Positions 29,140 to 39,212 of a stretch of DNA of 58,026 nucleotides are shown here, in pieces; within the stretch, counting starts at the first letter, position 1; each line of letters starts with the position of its first letter. The notes beneath the pieces are model-generated. The model made no database searches and had not been told where the DNA came from. It saw only the letters and a program-made list of their open reading frames with translations. Made by a program: the position numbers and the translations under genes. The stretch is taken from positions 75,277-133,302 of the forward strand of contig DXZW01000023.1 in assembly GCA_019419455.1 (NCBI GenBank). Direction: 5' to 3'. The DNA comes from Collinsella sp. (GTDB lineage Bacteria > Actinomycetota > Coriobacteriia > Coriobacteriales > Coriobacteriaceae).

Positions 29140-30045
29140 ATGATTCAGGACCCCTTTCGTTCGATGATTCGTTCGGAAGGGGTCCTGCGTTATCGCGACC
29201 TTCCGTGGCGCCGCACGCGCGACCCGTATATCATCTGGCTTTCCGAGGTCATGCTGCAACAGACGCAGGTGCCGCGCGTGGAGACGCGCATGCCGGCGTG
29301 GCTCGATCGCTTTCCGACCGTTCTGGCGCTCGCTCAGGCCGCTCCTTCCGATGTTTTGGACGCTTGGCAGGGGATGGGCTACAACCGACGCGCTCTGGCG
29401 CTCCACAAGGCCGCTCAGCGCGTTGTAGAGGACTGGGACGGGGAGTTTCCGCGTGAGACGCGTGACTTGGTCGCTCTTCCTGGTATTGGCCCGGCGACGG
29501 CGCAGGGCATCCGTGCGTTTGCGTTTGATCTTCCGGGTGTGTATCTGGAGACCAACGTGCGCACGGTCTTTCTGCATCATTTCTTTCCCGACGTGCCGGC
29601 TGTTCCCGATCGCGAGCTGGTGCCGCTGATTCAGGCGGCCTGTCCGGCGGCCCCCGGTGCGTCGGCGGACGAGATCGCTCCCTTTGCCGTGCCGCTCGAT
29701 GATGCCGACACGCCGCGCGCGTGGTATTACGCGTTGCTAGATTACGGCGCATATCTAAAAAAGACGTTGCCCAATCCGTCCAGGCGGTCGGCGGGCTATA
29801 GCCGTCAGTCCAAGTTTGAGGGCTCGCGTCGCCAAAAGCGCGCCCACATCGTGCGCATGCTGCTGGCGGCGCGCGATGGGCAGCCTGCGGGCATTACGGT
29901 TGATGAAGCTGTTACAGGCGTTAACGAGATGGAGACGGCAGCCGGTCGCGGGCCGGTCGAGTGCGACTTGATCGCGGGCATTCTAGCTGACTTGGAGCGC
30001 GAGGGCTTTTGCCGAGCCGAGGACGATCGTTGGTTGAGTGTGTAG
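29140..30045 (+). CDS. mutY: MutY-like A/G-specific adenine glycosylase lacking the Fe-S cluster
   Basis: This HhH-GPD DNA glycosylase should remove adenine opposite 8-oxoguanine. The 301 residues include catalytic E36 in YIIWLSEVMLQQTQV, the helix-hairpin-helix LPGIGPATAQ (about 113-122) and YLETNVRTV near 137, where most MutY proteins have Asp in place of that Glu. The four cysteines that normally bind 4Fe-4S after this domain are absent. The NUDIX-like 8-oxoG recognition domain is also missing or much reduced. It follows the Rrf2 gene closely (site AAGGAG), so the two may be co-transcribed. Confidence 0.83.
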   Translation: MIQDPFRSMIRSEGVLRYRDLPWRRTRDPYIIWLSEVMLQQTQVPRVETRMPAWLDRFPTVLALAQAAPSDVLDAWQGMGYNRRALALHKAAQRVVEDWDGEFPRETRDLVALPGIGPATAQGIRAFAFDLPGVYLETNVRTVFLHHFFPDVPAVPDRELVPLIQAACPAAPGASADEIAPFAVPLDDADTPRAWYYALLDYGAYLKKTLPNPSRRSAGYSRQSKFEGSRRQKRAHIVRMLLAARDGQPAGITVDEAVTGVNEMETAAGRGPVECDLIAGILADLEREGFCRAEDDRWLSV

Positions 30046-30143
30046 CCCGCTCGAATTTTAAGGTTTAGATTTTCGGCAGGGGGTACCATAAAATAAGGCC
30101 GCTCAAAGCCTATGGGCGGCATGTATTGAAGGGAAGTACACCT

Positions 30144-30683
30144 ATGGATTTTGAGAGCTCCCAAACCAAGAAGAACCTTGAGACCGCTTTTGCCGGTGAG
30201 TCCCAGGCGCACACCAAGTATCGCTACTATGCATCTAAGGCCAAAAAGGACGGCTACGTTCAGATCTCGAATATCTTTGCCGAGACGGCGGGTAACGAGT
30301 CCGAGCACGCCAAGCTGTGGTTTAAGTATCTGCACGATGGCGCCGTTCCCGGCACTCTGGATAACCTGCGCGATGCCGCCGCGGGCGAGAACTACGAGTG
30401 GACCGAGATGTACGACGAGTTTGCCAAGACCGCCGAGGAGGAGGGCTTTGCCGAGATCGCCGCGAAGTTCCGCGGCGTCGCTGCCGTCGAGAAGGCTCAC
30501 GAGGAGCGCTACAACAAGCTCGTCGAGCGCATTGAGTCGGGCGAGGTGTTTGAGCGCGAGGGCGTAAAGGTGTGGAAGTGCCTGAACTGCGGGCACCTGC
30601 ACGTTGGTGCCGAGGCGCCCGAGGTGTGCCCGGTGTGCAACCACCCGAAGGCGTACTTTGAGGAGCAGGTGGTGAACTACTAG
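30144..30683 (+). CDS. rbr: Rubrerythrin
   Basis: This non-haem iron protein reduces hydrogen peroxide in anaerobes. The 179-residue protein has a ferritin-like diiron domain with Glu ligands (AFAGESQAH, ETAGNESEHA, VEKAHEERY) and a C-terminal rubredoxin-like domain with two C-x2-C pairs (CLNCGHLH, CPVCNHP). The ATG at 30144 follows GAAGGGAAG. A GGGGTACCAT promoter-like motif lies about 60 bases upstream. Together with the Rrf2 regulator and MutY-like gene it forms an oxidative-stress neighbourhood. Confidence 0.96.
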   Translation: MDFESSQTKKNLETAFAGESQAHTKYRYYASKAKKDGYVQISNIFAETAGNESEHAKLWFKYLHDGAVPGTLDNLRDAAAGENYEWTEMYDEFAKTAEEEGFAEIAAKFRGVAAVEKAHEERYNKLVERIESGEVFEREGVKVWKCLNCGHLHVGAEAPEVCPVCNHPKAYFEEQVVNY

Positions 30684-30703
30684 CGCTTGGCGCTGGCTGC
30701 TGC

Positions 30704-30881
30704 GGAGCGCAGGGCGGGAGGCCGGATTGCCTTCCCTCCTCGCTCACGGCTTCGCAGGGTCGCGTTGAGGGAAGGCAATCCGGCCTCCCGCCCCGCGCTC
30801 CGGCGTTGGATCGTCGCGTGCTCATGTTTAAAAAGCTGATTAGAAGTTTGCGTGCCGCCCCTTTTGGGGCGGCACGTTTTT
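30704..30881. repeat. Foldback element family A, copy 1, with terminator
   Basis: Bases 30704-30738 and 30767-30801 are inverted repeats (one mismatch in 35). The loop reads CTCACGGCTTCGCAGGGTCG, also seen in copy 2 at 31620. A terminator follows: CGTGCCGCCCC-TTTT-GGGGCGGCACG (30851-30876) plus T residues. It lies after the rubrerythrin stop. Confidence 0.88.
30851..30881 (+). terminator. Terminator after rubrerythrin
   Basis: CGTGCCGCCCC and GGGGCGGCACG form an 11-bp perfect stem around TTTT with a T tract after. Confidence 0.93.
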
Positions 30882-30919
30882 GTATGGGGCCAGTTGGGGC
30901 GGTGACGTTGCTTAGGGGG

Positions 30920-30925
30920 TACACT
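30920..30925 (+). promoter_or_regulatory. -10 element upstream of the membrane protein gene
   Basis: TACACT is preceded by GGGGG, as in related promoters in the window. The nearest TTG-type -35 (TTGGGG, 30894-30899) is 20 bases upstream. It lies 43 bases before the start codon. Confidence 0.5.
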
Positions 30926-30967
30926 GGGTAGCGTTGGCTATTCGTTTCCTCTTGTGAGGTGTTGGTT

Positions 30968-31600
30968 ATGGGTAAGAAATCTCGGGCTCGGGTTGCTGCG
31001 GCGGGGACTCGTCTTGATCCTGAACGTCGGGTTGCTGAGCACGATAAGGACGAGCGTGCCAATAAGGAGAAAAAGGTCGGTGCGCATGCTCATCCTGAGT
31101 GGGCGCCTCATTTGAATTCGGCGAGTGAGGACTTGACTGCCAAGCTGTTCACGATGGTCGAGGTCATCTTGGGTGTGGTGCCCGTGGTGGTCATCGGTTT
31201 GTTCCTGGCCTCGAAGGACGCCACGAGCGTGGATAAGCTCACCGATGTCTTTTCGCAGGACCCCTCGATGGTGGTCACGTTTATCTCTGCGTGCCTGCAG
31301 CCGTTTGTGGCGTACATGCTATACATGGTCTATCGCAAATACTGCGAGGGCGACGCTGGTTTTGCCGCCGGCAACCTGATTGGCCTTCTGTGCTCCGAGA
31401 TCCTACTGCTCAATATTCCGGGCGTGATCGGTATGGGCATCTTGCTGTGGCGCGTTTGGCGCAATGTCGCTCCGCACTTTGAGAGCTGGCTGTTTGAGCG
31501 CCGCTTTGCGGGTGTATTGGCAGACATCGCCGGTTCGCTTGTGATCCTGGCCCTGGCGTTTATGTGTGCCACCGCTGCCCGAGGCCTCGCGGGCATGTAA
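30968..31600 (+). CDS. Membrane protein of unknown function
   Basis: I do not recognise this 210-residue protein. The first 55 residues are highly charged (KKSRARVAAAGTRLDPERR and following). About four hydrophobic segments follow, near 67-80, 98-118, 130-155 and 185-207. There is no signal peptide or catalytic motif. The ATG at 30968 was chosen over the upstream 30959 start because it begins MGKKSRARV. The gene is flanked on both sides by copies of foldback element A. Confidence 0.75.
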   Translation: MGKKSRARVAAAGTRLDPERRVAEHDKDERANKEKKVGAHAHPEWAPHLNSASEDLTAKLFTMVEVILGVVPVVVIGLFLASKDATSVDKLTDVFSQDPSMVVTFISACLQPFVAYMLYMVYRKYCEGDAGFAAGNLIGLLCSEILLLNIPGVIGMGILLWRVWRNVAPHFESWLFERRFAGVLADIAGSLVILALAFMCATAARGLAGM

Positions 31601-31619
31601 TCTGCTTTCACCGACTGCT

Positions 31620-31785
31620 GAGCGCGGGGCGGGGAAATACCTTTCCCTCTCGCTCACGGCTCCGCAGGGTCGCGTGAGGCAAAGGCATCTCCCCGCCCTG
31701 CGCTCCGGCTTCGGGTCGCCGCGTGCTCGTTGTGGAAAAGCTGATAATTAAGTTTGTGTGCCGCCCCTTTTGGGGCGGCACATTT
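31620..31785. repeat. Foldback element family A, copy 2, with terminator
   Basis: Arms at 31620-31649 and 31676-31705 pair with four mismatches in 30. The loop is CTCACGGCTCCGCAGGGTCG. The terminator is TGTGCCGCCCC-TTTT-GGGGCGGCACA (31757-31782). Order and spacing match copy 1. Confidence 0.87.
31757..31785 (+). terminator. Terminator after the membrane protein gene
   Basis: An 11-bp perfect stem around TTTT with a short T-rich tail. It belongs to element A copy 2. Confidence 0.88.
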
Positions 31786-31795
31786 GTGTGGGTGT

Positions 31796-31997
31796 GGACA
31801 GTTAGTTCAGATTTGTATATTTCGGACGGCTTATGGGCCGCTATTTGTACTCCTGAAGGCCTGTTGGATGCTTTTAGATGGCTTGGAGTGCCTGAATAAT
31901 GCTTCGGACGCCCATTGCGGGGAATCATGGGCGCTCATCGAATGACTTTCGTGTTGATTGAGAGGGTCTGAATTATACAAATCTGAACTAACTGTCC
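31796..31997. mobile_element. 202-bp element with perfect 24-bp terminal inverted repeats
   Basis: Bases 31796-31819 and 31974-31997 are perfect reverse complements, beginning GGACAGTTAGTTCAGATTTG. The interior has no coding frame of note but has its own hairpin (CGCCCAT and ATGGGCG near 31909-31936). This looks like a miniature inverted-repeat transposable element. No clear target-site duplication is visible, and the matching transposase is not in the window. Confidence 0.7.
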
Positions 31998-32278
31998 AGA
32001 CACCCCTTTTGGGGTTGAGCGTTCTGCCCGAGGTCCTTGTCTTCACAGTTTTCGTCAAGCTTTTGGTTAGATTTTGGTCAGTTGGCGTAAGGGCGGAAGG
32101 CCAAAAGATTGCTGGCGAAAAAAGCTCAGAGAAAGTGCTGGTAGGGGAGTTGTTGAGGTTTTCGACAGATTTTGTCAACAAGAAACTTTGCAGCTATTGC
32201 TACGGATTGCGTTGTCGCGGTCATGGCGGTGCGGGATGCTGGTCGTAAGCGTCGAATGCCCCGATTTTGGAGGCCAAC
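31998..32278 (+). other. Gene-free stretch before the small membrane protein
   Basis: No gene is seen. A short ACCCC-TTTT-GGGGT hairpin (about 32002-32016) follows the element. An interrupted inverted repeat TTGTTGA ... TCAACAA lies near 32151-32182. No promoter could be assigned with confidence. Confidence 0.35.
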
Positions 32279-32701
32279 ATGGATCTGTTTCTTGAGACTC
32301 CGCAGCAACAAGCTGAGCGCATGCTGCGTCAGCAGCAACGGCTCATGGATATGCAAATGCAAGGGGTAGCCGCCCAGCCCCCTGCGCAAAATGTCACGCC
32401 CGCGGTTTCGCCCGCGGGCGGATCGGCGCCAGAGAACTATTCCGTACAACAAGATTCATATGCGCAGGAGCTTGCGTTCGACAAACGCCGTACGCGTCAC
32501 CGCCGCGTGAGCCAGCGCCTGCGCACGTTAGCGATGATCTTGCTCATTCCGTTAGGACTTGCGGCGATTTTCTTGGTCTCGTATGCGCTCACCTGCATCC
32601 TTAACGGTGCTTCGCCCAGCGAAGTGCTCCAACATCTGTCAGCTCTTGGCCAGCGCCTAGGCGATGTCATAACAACCATCCGCACCGGCTGGGAGAACTA
32701 G
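32279..32701 (+). CDS. Small single-span membrane protein, unknown function
   Basis: The 140-residue protein starts MDLFLETPQQQAERMLRQQQ. It has a Gln/Pro-rich N-terminus, a basic stretch (DKRRTRHRRVSQRLR) and one membrane segment (LAMILLIPLGLAAIFLVSYAL, about 84-104). I recognise no domain. The ATG at 32279 follows TTTGGAGG with good spacing. It appears monocistronic. Confidence 0.7.
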   Translation: MDLFLETPQQQAERMLRQQQRLMDMQMQGVAAQPPAQNVTPAVSPAGGSAPENYSVQQDSYAQELAFDKRRTRHRRVSQRLRTLAMILLIPLGLAAIFLVSYALTCILNGASPSEVLQHLSALGQRLGDVITTIRTGWEN

Positions 32702-32766
32702 CGTTTGTCACATTAGGCCTTCTTGGGTGTAGGGATTATCGCCACGAGTAGAATTCTTGCATCCTA

Positions 32767-32812
32767 TTGGTCCTGTCGCGCGACTGAATAGTATTATTGA
32801 AGATGAATAATA
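32767..32812 (+). promoter_or_regulatory. Promoter and operator of the DUF6036/HTH pair
   Basis: TTGGTC (32767-32772), 16 bases, TAGTAT (32789-32794). A perfect inverted repeat TATTATT-N7-AATAATA (32792-32812) overlaps the -10 and initiation region. This fits autorepression by the HTH protein encoded by the second gene. Confidence 0.6.
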
Positions 32813-32824
32813 ATAGGATTTGCT

Positions 32825-33355
32825 ATGTATAAGCAGGATTTAGAGCAGACTCTTTTGGATATTGACGAAGAGGCGGAGCTGGAAATAGGTCCAAGAGACG
32901 ATAGGCCGAGCGTTGTATTGGTGGGAGGAAGCGCCTTCATGCTAAACGATGCGACGAATCGGTCGGTTACACATGACATTGATGTGTTTGAGGCAGACAG
33001 GTGCCTCCGCGAGATCATAGCTCGATACCCCGAGGTGAATGGTATGGCAGTGGCATATTGCAACCAGATGCCATTCAATTACGAAGATCGCCTGATCCCA
33101 TTGGAGATTGGGGCGCATTTTATCAGGTACTTTACGCCATCTTTGGAGGATCTGGCGGTGATGAAGCTCTATGCCTATCGTCCGAACGACATCATCGACC
33201 TCCATAGTCGAACATTTATCGACCGACTTGATTGGGATCTGCTCGAGCGGCTTATATTCGACGATGGAGAGGCGCTGGCGTCGTCGCCTTCGGAACGGAG
33301 TTATCAAGAGATGATCTGCGCATACAGGCAATACAAAAAGGAGGTGCTCGGTTGA
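32825..33355 (+). CDS. DUF6036-type nucleotidyltransferase, toxin-like
   Basis: The 176-residue protein has a nucleotidyltransferase-fold signature: VVLVGGSAFML (36-46), then THDIDVFEAD with the D-x-D pair, and later LEDLAVMKLYAY, as in AbiEii/MNT-type proteins. It resembles DUF6036 proteins, which occur in toxin-antitoxin-like pairs. The start is the ATG at 32825 after AGGA. GC content is lower than in the neighbours. Its stop overlaps the TTG start of the next gene. Toxicity is inferred from family and layout only. Confidence 0.75.
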   Translation: MYKQDLEQTLLDIDEEAELEIGPRDDRPSVVLVGGSAFMLNDATNRSVTHDIDVFEADRCLREIIARYPEVNGMAVAYCNQMPFNYEDRLIPLEIGAHFIRYFTPSLEDLAVMKLYAYRPNDIIDLHSRTFIDRLDWDLLERLIFDDGEALASSPSERSYQEMICAYRQYKKEVLG

Positions 33356-33915
33356 ATCTGACTTTTGAGGGATTTTTGAAAGGCTATTGCCGGGAGCTAT
33401 CCGGACAGCAGTCGCTGAGTTTTAGAAAACTGGTTGAGCAGGCGACGACGGTTGCGCCGCGCGTGGCGGAGCCTCTGTTTTTGCTCGCTTTGGCGCAAGG
33501 AAAAGCCGAATACGTTCTGGGTTTATCCGAGGGCTCGTGGATGGAAGAGGATTACCGAGGCGTTTTGTCCTTGTACGATCAAGCGGGTGGCATGGCGTCT
33601 CTATGCGCCAAAAGTGAGCTCCCTAACCGTTATGCCAACGTTTGGCGTGCGTATAGAGCGGTGAAGGAAAAGCCAGTGGCGGACAGAAGGATCAACGCCC
33701 TGATGCGAAAAAGAACATTGGGGGCGCTAGGGGAATCGGGCGTAACGCGCTACGGTCTCTGCCGCGATTTGAATCTGAATAAGGGAAACGTATACGCATA
33801 CTTGGCCGGCGATGACTCAAAAGTGAGCAGGAAGACAGCGCGCCGCATTATGGAATATGCGGAGGAGAGAAGCGCCCAAGAAGAGGCTGGGCGCCCGGTG
33901 CGTGTGGCGGGGTAA
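33352..33915 (+). CDS. Helix-turn-helix protein, likely antitoxin partner
   Basis: The 187-residue protein starts at a TTG (33352) that overlaps the TGA of the previous gene by three bases, behind a strong AAGGAGG. No ATG or GTG lies near. The C-terminus carries a helix-turn-helix (YGLCRDLNLNKGNVYAYLAGDDSKVSRKTARRIMEYAEE). The rest is helical without a recognised domain. Coupled translation and a palindrome at the promoter fit an autoregulating antitoxin. The tail APEEAGRPVRVAG-like end is low complexity. Confidence 0.7.
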   Translation: MNLTFEGFLKGYCRELSGQQSLSFRKLVEQATTVAPRVAEPLFLLALAQGKAEYVLGLSEGSWMEEDYRGVLSLYDQAGGMASLCAKSELPNRYANVWRAYRAVKEKPVADRRINALMRKRTLGALGESGVTRYGLCRDLNLNKGNVYAYLAGDDSKVSRKTARRIMEYAEERSAQEEAGRPVRVAG

Positions 33916-33966
33916 GATTGATCGCGGCTTTGATTGGTGCTCGATTGGGTTTGTTGGGCGGAGTTT

Positions 33967-35322
33967 ATGTCTGCTATTGATATTGTGCTTGTTGTGATCG
34001 CCTTGGTGGCGGTGGGGGTTGCTGTGGCTTGCGCCCTCCAGCTCAAGAGCCTGCGTGCCGAGTTGTGGGAGCGTGGCGACAGTAGCGCGGAAACTCTGGC
34101 AGCGCTCGAGCAGGCCAACAGCACGCTCGACACCCTGAACGTCGCGTTGGCCGAAACCCGCCGCACGGCCAATGCCATCGCGCAGCAGCAGACGACCGAC
34201 GCCGCCGTAGAGCAGCAGCGCTACCTGACCATTGCGCGCGAGTTCTCGCAGGCGGGTGACCGTATGGATGACCTGCGCCGCGAGACGGCCCAACAGCTTG
34301 GCGCCAACCGCGAAGGCATCGAGCACCGCCTGGACAAGGTGCGCGAGACGGTCGATGCCCAGTTGGGCGCCATCCGCAAAGACAACAACGTGCAGCTCGA
34401 TCAGATGCGTGCGACAGTGGACGAGAAGCTCTCCCGTACGCTCAACGATCGCCTGTCGGCATCGTTTAAGCAGGTGAGCGACCAGCTCGAGGCCGTGTAC
34501 AAGGGCCTGGGCGACATGCAGTCTATCGCCACCGGCGTGGGCGACCTTAAGCGCGTGCTGGGCAACGTCAAAGCGCGTGGCATTTTGGGCGAGGTGCAGC
34601 TGGGCGCGATCCTGGCGGACATCCTCACGCCCGACCAGTATCTGGAAAACGTCGCCACCAAGCCCGGCGCCTCGGAACGCGTTGAGTTTGCCGTCAAGCT
34701 GCCGGTGGACGAGGGCGATCCCGTGCTGTTGCCGATTGACTCCAAGTTTCCGGGCGACGCGTACGAGCACCTGCTCGACGCGCAGGAGTCGGGCGACGCG
34801 GAGGCCGTTGCCGCTGCGCGCAAGGCGCTCGATATGATGGTGAAGCGCGAGGCAAAGGACATCTGCGAAAAGTACCTGAGCGTACCCGCGACCACCAACT
34901 TTGGCATTATGTTCGTGCCGTTTGAGGGCCTGTATGCCGAGGTCGTCAGTCGCCCCGGGCTTATCGAGACCCTGGGCCGCGACTATCACGTCAACGTTGC
35001 CGGCCCCAGCACCATGGCCGCCATTCTCAACAGCCTGCAGATGAGCTACCAGACGTTTAGGCTGCAAAAACGTACCGACGACGTACTGCGCGTGCTCTCC
35101 GCCGTCAAGGCCGAGCTGCCGCGTTATCAGGCGGCGCTGCGCCGCGCCCAGCAGCAGATCGAGACCGCGGGCAAAACGGTCGAGGGCATCATTACCACGC
35201 GCACCAACGTCATGGAGCGCAAACTCAAGGACATCGACGCGCTGGAAGACGCGCGGGAGGCCGACGCGATTTTGGGCTTGGAGTCCGCAGACCTGCCCGC
35301 AGACCAAAAAGACGAGGACTAG
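33967..35322 (+). CDS. rmuC: DNA recombination protein RmuC family
   Basis: The 451-residue protein has an N-terminal membrane anchor (about 4-24), a long coiled-coil region (about 30-190) and the RmuC domain. Hallmarks are VKARGILGEVQLGAIL, LPIDSKFPGDAYEHLL and TNFGIMFVPFEGLYAEV. RmuC limits DNA rearrangement at inverted repeats; its nuclease-like core is proposed from family work. The ATG at 33967 follows GGCGGAG. This organism carries many inverted repeats, which makes the gene of interest here. Confidence 0.93.
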   Translation: MSAIDIVLVVIALVAVGVAVACALQLKSLRAELWERGDSSAETLAALEQANSTLDTLNVALAETRRTANAIAQQQTTDAAVEQQRYLTIAREFSQAGDRMDDLRRETAQQLGANREGIEHRLDKVRETVDAQLGAIRKDNNVQLDQMRATVDEKLSRTLNDRLSASFKQVSDQLEAVYKGLGDMQSIATGVGDLKRVLGNVKARGILGEVQLGAILADILTPDQYLENVATKPGASERVEFAVKLPVDEGDPVLLPIDSKFPGDAYEHLLDAQESGDAEAVAAARKALDMMVKREAKDICEKYLSVPATTNFGIMFVPFEGLYAEVVSRPGLIETLGRDYHVNVAGPSTMAAILNSLQMSYQTFRLQKRTDDVLRVLSAVKAELPRYQAALRRAQQQIETAGKTVEGIITTRTNVMERKLKDIDALEDAREADAILGLESADLPADQKDED

Positions 35323-35445
35323 CTGCATCTGACGGCGGGGCGCCTGTGCAAGCACGGCGCGGGCGCTTTTCGCATCGCGCTTGCCTGAAGTGCGCTTCAA
35401 TGTGCAACAATGGCGTTTCGCCCTATCAGATGCGAAAGGAAGCCC

Positions 35446-37248
<1,803 letters not shown>

Positions 37249-37311
37249 ACGTCTCGGACGTGGGACAATTGTGCCCATAAGTTTATTGTGCCGTTGAGCC
37301 GAGGAGTCGTT

Positions 37312-37974
37312 ATGCCACGCGAGACCAATGCCGCCAAGCGCGAGCGCGCCATCGAGGTGTGTGAGCGCCTCAACCGTCGCTATGGCCCGGTCGAGTGCTT
37401 TTTGGACCACGAGAATCCCTTCCGCCTGCTGATCGCGGTGCTGCTCTCGGCACAAACGACCGATGCGCAGGTCAACAAGGTGACGCCGCGGCTGTTTGCC
37501 CAGTGGCCCACGCCCGAGGCCATGGCCGGGGCGAGCGTAGCTGACGTGGCAGACACCATCAAGTCGCTCGGCTTCTACAAGAGCAAAGCCAAGCATGCCG
37601 TCGAGGCCGCGCAGATGATCGTCGCCGACTATGACGGCGAGGTGCCGGCCGACATGAAGGAACTCGTGAAGCTGCCGGGCGTGGGACGCAAGACGGCGAA
37701 CATCGTGCTCAACGTGGGGTATGGCATCGTGGAGGGTATTGCGGTGGACACGCACGTCAACCGCATTGCGCACCGCCTGATGCTGAGTCCCAAGACGCAT
37801 GCCAAGGAACCGCTCAAGACCGAGCAGGATCTGCTCAAGATTTTGCCGCACGAGTATTGGGAGTCGGTCAACCACCAGTGGATCACCTTCGGTCGCGAGA
37901 TCTGCGACGCCCGCAAACCCAAGTGTGACGAGTGTCCGCTGGCAGACCTTTGCCCCAGCGTACGGGTGAGCTAG
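37312..37974 (+). CDS. nth: Endonuclease III
   Basis: This base-excision repair glycosylase/AP lyase acts on oxidised pyrimidines. The 220-residue protein has the helix-hairpin-helix LPGVGRKTAN with catalytic K127, D146 in VDTHVNR and the 4Fe-4S motif C198-x6-C205-x2-C208-x5-C214. The ATG at 37312 follows CGAGGAG. The last 57 coding bases before the final codons (37904-37960) recur at 39527-39583 with only synonymous changes. Confidence 0.96.
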   Translation: MPRETNAAKRERAIEVCERLNRRYGPVECFLDHENPFRLLIAVLLSAQTTDAQVNKVTPRLFAQWPTPEAMAGASVADVADTIKSLGFYKSKAKHAVEAAQMIVADYDGEVPADMKELVKLPGVGRKTANIVLNVGYGIVEGIAVDTHVNRIAHRLMLSPKTHAKEPLKTEQDLLKILPHEYWESVNHQWITFGREICDARKPKCDECPLADLCPSVRVS

Positions 37975-37977
37975 ACT

Positions 37978-38004
37978 GCAAGGGCGTGACGCCTCCGCCC
38001 TTGC
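37978..38004 (+). terminator. Hairpin after nth
   Basis: GCAAGGGCG and CGCCCTTGC pair perfectly (9 bp) just after the stop. There is no T tract, so termination strength is uncertain. Confidence 0.5.
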
Positions 38005-38054
38005 GTGCCTCCAAGCTGCACAAATCAAGGCGTGGCCGGTTCCCGCGACGCTCG

Positions 38055-39212
38055 CTACGACTCCCGAAGCAAGAACTCTTCTGCCGGCACAACCGATGCG
38101 CCCTCGGTATCGTAGCTCTCGGAGCCGTGATATACGACGGCTCGGTCCTTTGCGGGAATGCCAAGTTCGGAACCAACGGAGCGTAGGTGTCGAGCGAATG
38201 AGTCGCGATAGGTAGCGCCCGATTTGATTTCGAACGCCTGAGGGCGAGCCGGCTCTGTTAGATCGATGAGGTCGATCTCTCGTTTGCTGTCGTCGCGATA
38301 AAAGGCGAGCGTTGGCTCGATACCTCTGTTGAGATACGCCTTCTGGCGTTCCGAGACAACGAGGTTTTCGAAAATTTCCCCGCTTAGGGGATGGTTCATG
38401 AGACTGTGCTCGTCGTGAATGCCAAGCAGATGGCAAAGAAGCCCCGTGTCGTAGAAGTACAGTTTTGGCGCTTTGGTAAGCCGCTTGCGCATGTTTCCGG
38501 CATAAGGCTGAAGCAGGAACACCAAATAGCTTGATTGCAGGATCGAAAGCCACGAGTTGATCGTCGCCGTGGCGACTCCCACATCGGCGGCGAGTCTTGA
38601 CAGGTTGAGCAGCCCTCCCACGCAAGCCGCGCACAGTCCGATCATTTTTCTAAAGGAGCTCAGATTGCGCACGTCGAGAAGGCCGCCCGCGTCGCGTTCC
38701 ACGTAGGTCATAAGGTAATTTTGAAAGAACACATCGGTGGGGATACCTGCATCGTATATGCGTGGGTATCCCCCGCGAATCAGGTAGGTGTCAAGCGCGA
38801 TTTGCGTATCGCCAAGCTCCTGGTAGGAGAGGGGTAGGAGCTTGAGCATGCCGACGCGCCCGGCAAGCGATTGCTGGATGTTGTGCATGAGCAAAAAGTT
38901 TTGCGAGCCGGACAATACATACTGGCCGGCCCTTCCGCGCTCGTCGGAGGCGACCTGAATCATGCTGAACAGCTCCGGTGCATATTGGGCTTCGTCGATG
39001 ATTAGATGATCGGGGCGCCTGCTGATAAAGCCGACGGGGTCATCGAGTGCGGCGCGACGGACTTCCGGGTTCTCGAGGTTGAGATATTCATATTCAGGAA
39101 AGACGGCCTTGATGAGAGTCGACTTGCCGCTTTGGCGTGGCCCCGTAAGCGAGACGACGGGGAACCATTCTGACATGTCGCGTAGCTTATGGGCCATGGT
39201 TCGCTCAATCAT
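38055..39212 (-). CDS. AAA_14 / DUF4143-type ATPase, second copy
   Basis: The 385-residue protein has Walker A GPRQSGKS at 24-31, Walker B LIIDEAQ near 70, an LSGSQNFLL sensor segment and a C-terminal DUF4143 nuclease-like domain (KREIDLID ... QAFEIKSG). It belongs to the same broad family as 4432-5793 but is diverged. The ATG at 39212 follows GAAGGG; the open frame reaches further upstream without a site. It lies between nth and a copied fragment of nth and is preceded by 23-bp tandem repeats. The cellular role is not established. Confidence 0.85.
   Translation of the reverse strand: MIERTMAHKLRDMSEWFPVVSLTGPRQSGKSTLIKAVFPEYEYLNLENPEVRRAALDDPVGFISRRPDHLIIDEAQYAPELFSMIQVASDERGRAGQYVLSGSQNFLLMHNIQQSLAGRVGMLKLLPLSYQELGDTQIALDTYLIRGGYPRIYDAGIPTDVFFQNYLMTYVERDAGGLLDVRNLSSFRKMIGLCAACVGGLLNLSRLAADVGVATATINSWLSILQSSYLVFLLQPYAGNMRKRLTKAPKLYFYDTGLLCHLLGIHDEHSLMNHPLSGEIFENLVVSERQKAYLNRGIEPTLAFYRDDSKREIDLIDLTEPARPQAFEIKSGATYRDSFARHLRSVGSELGIPAKDRAVVYHGSESYDTEGASVVPAEEFLLRES

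Noticed and set aside
31831..32181. 116-codon minus-strand frame across the 202-bp element
   Set aside because: Low-complexity Ser/Thr-rich sequence starting in one feature and ending in another; it crosses a terminal repeat.
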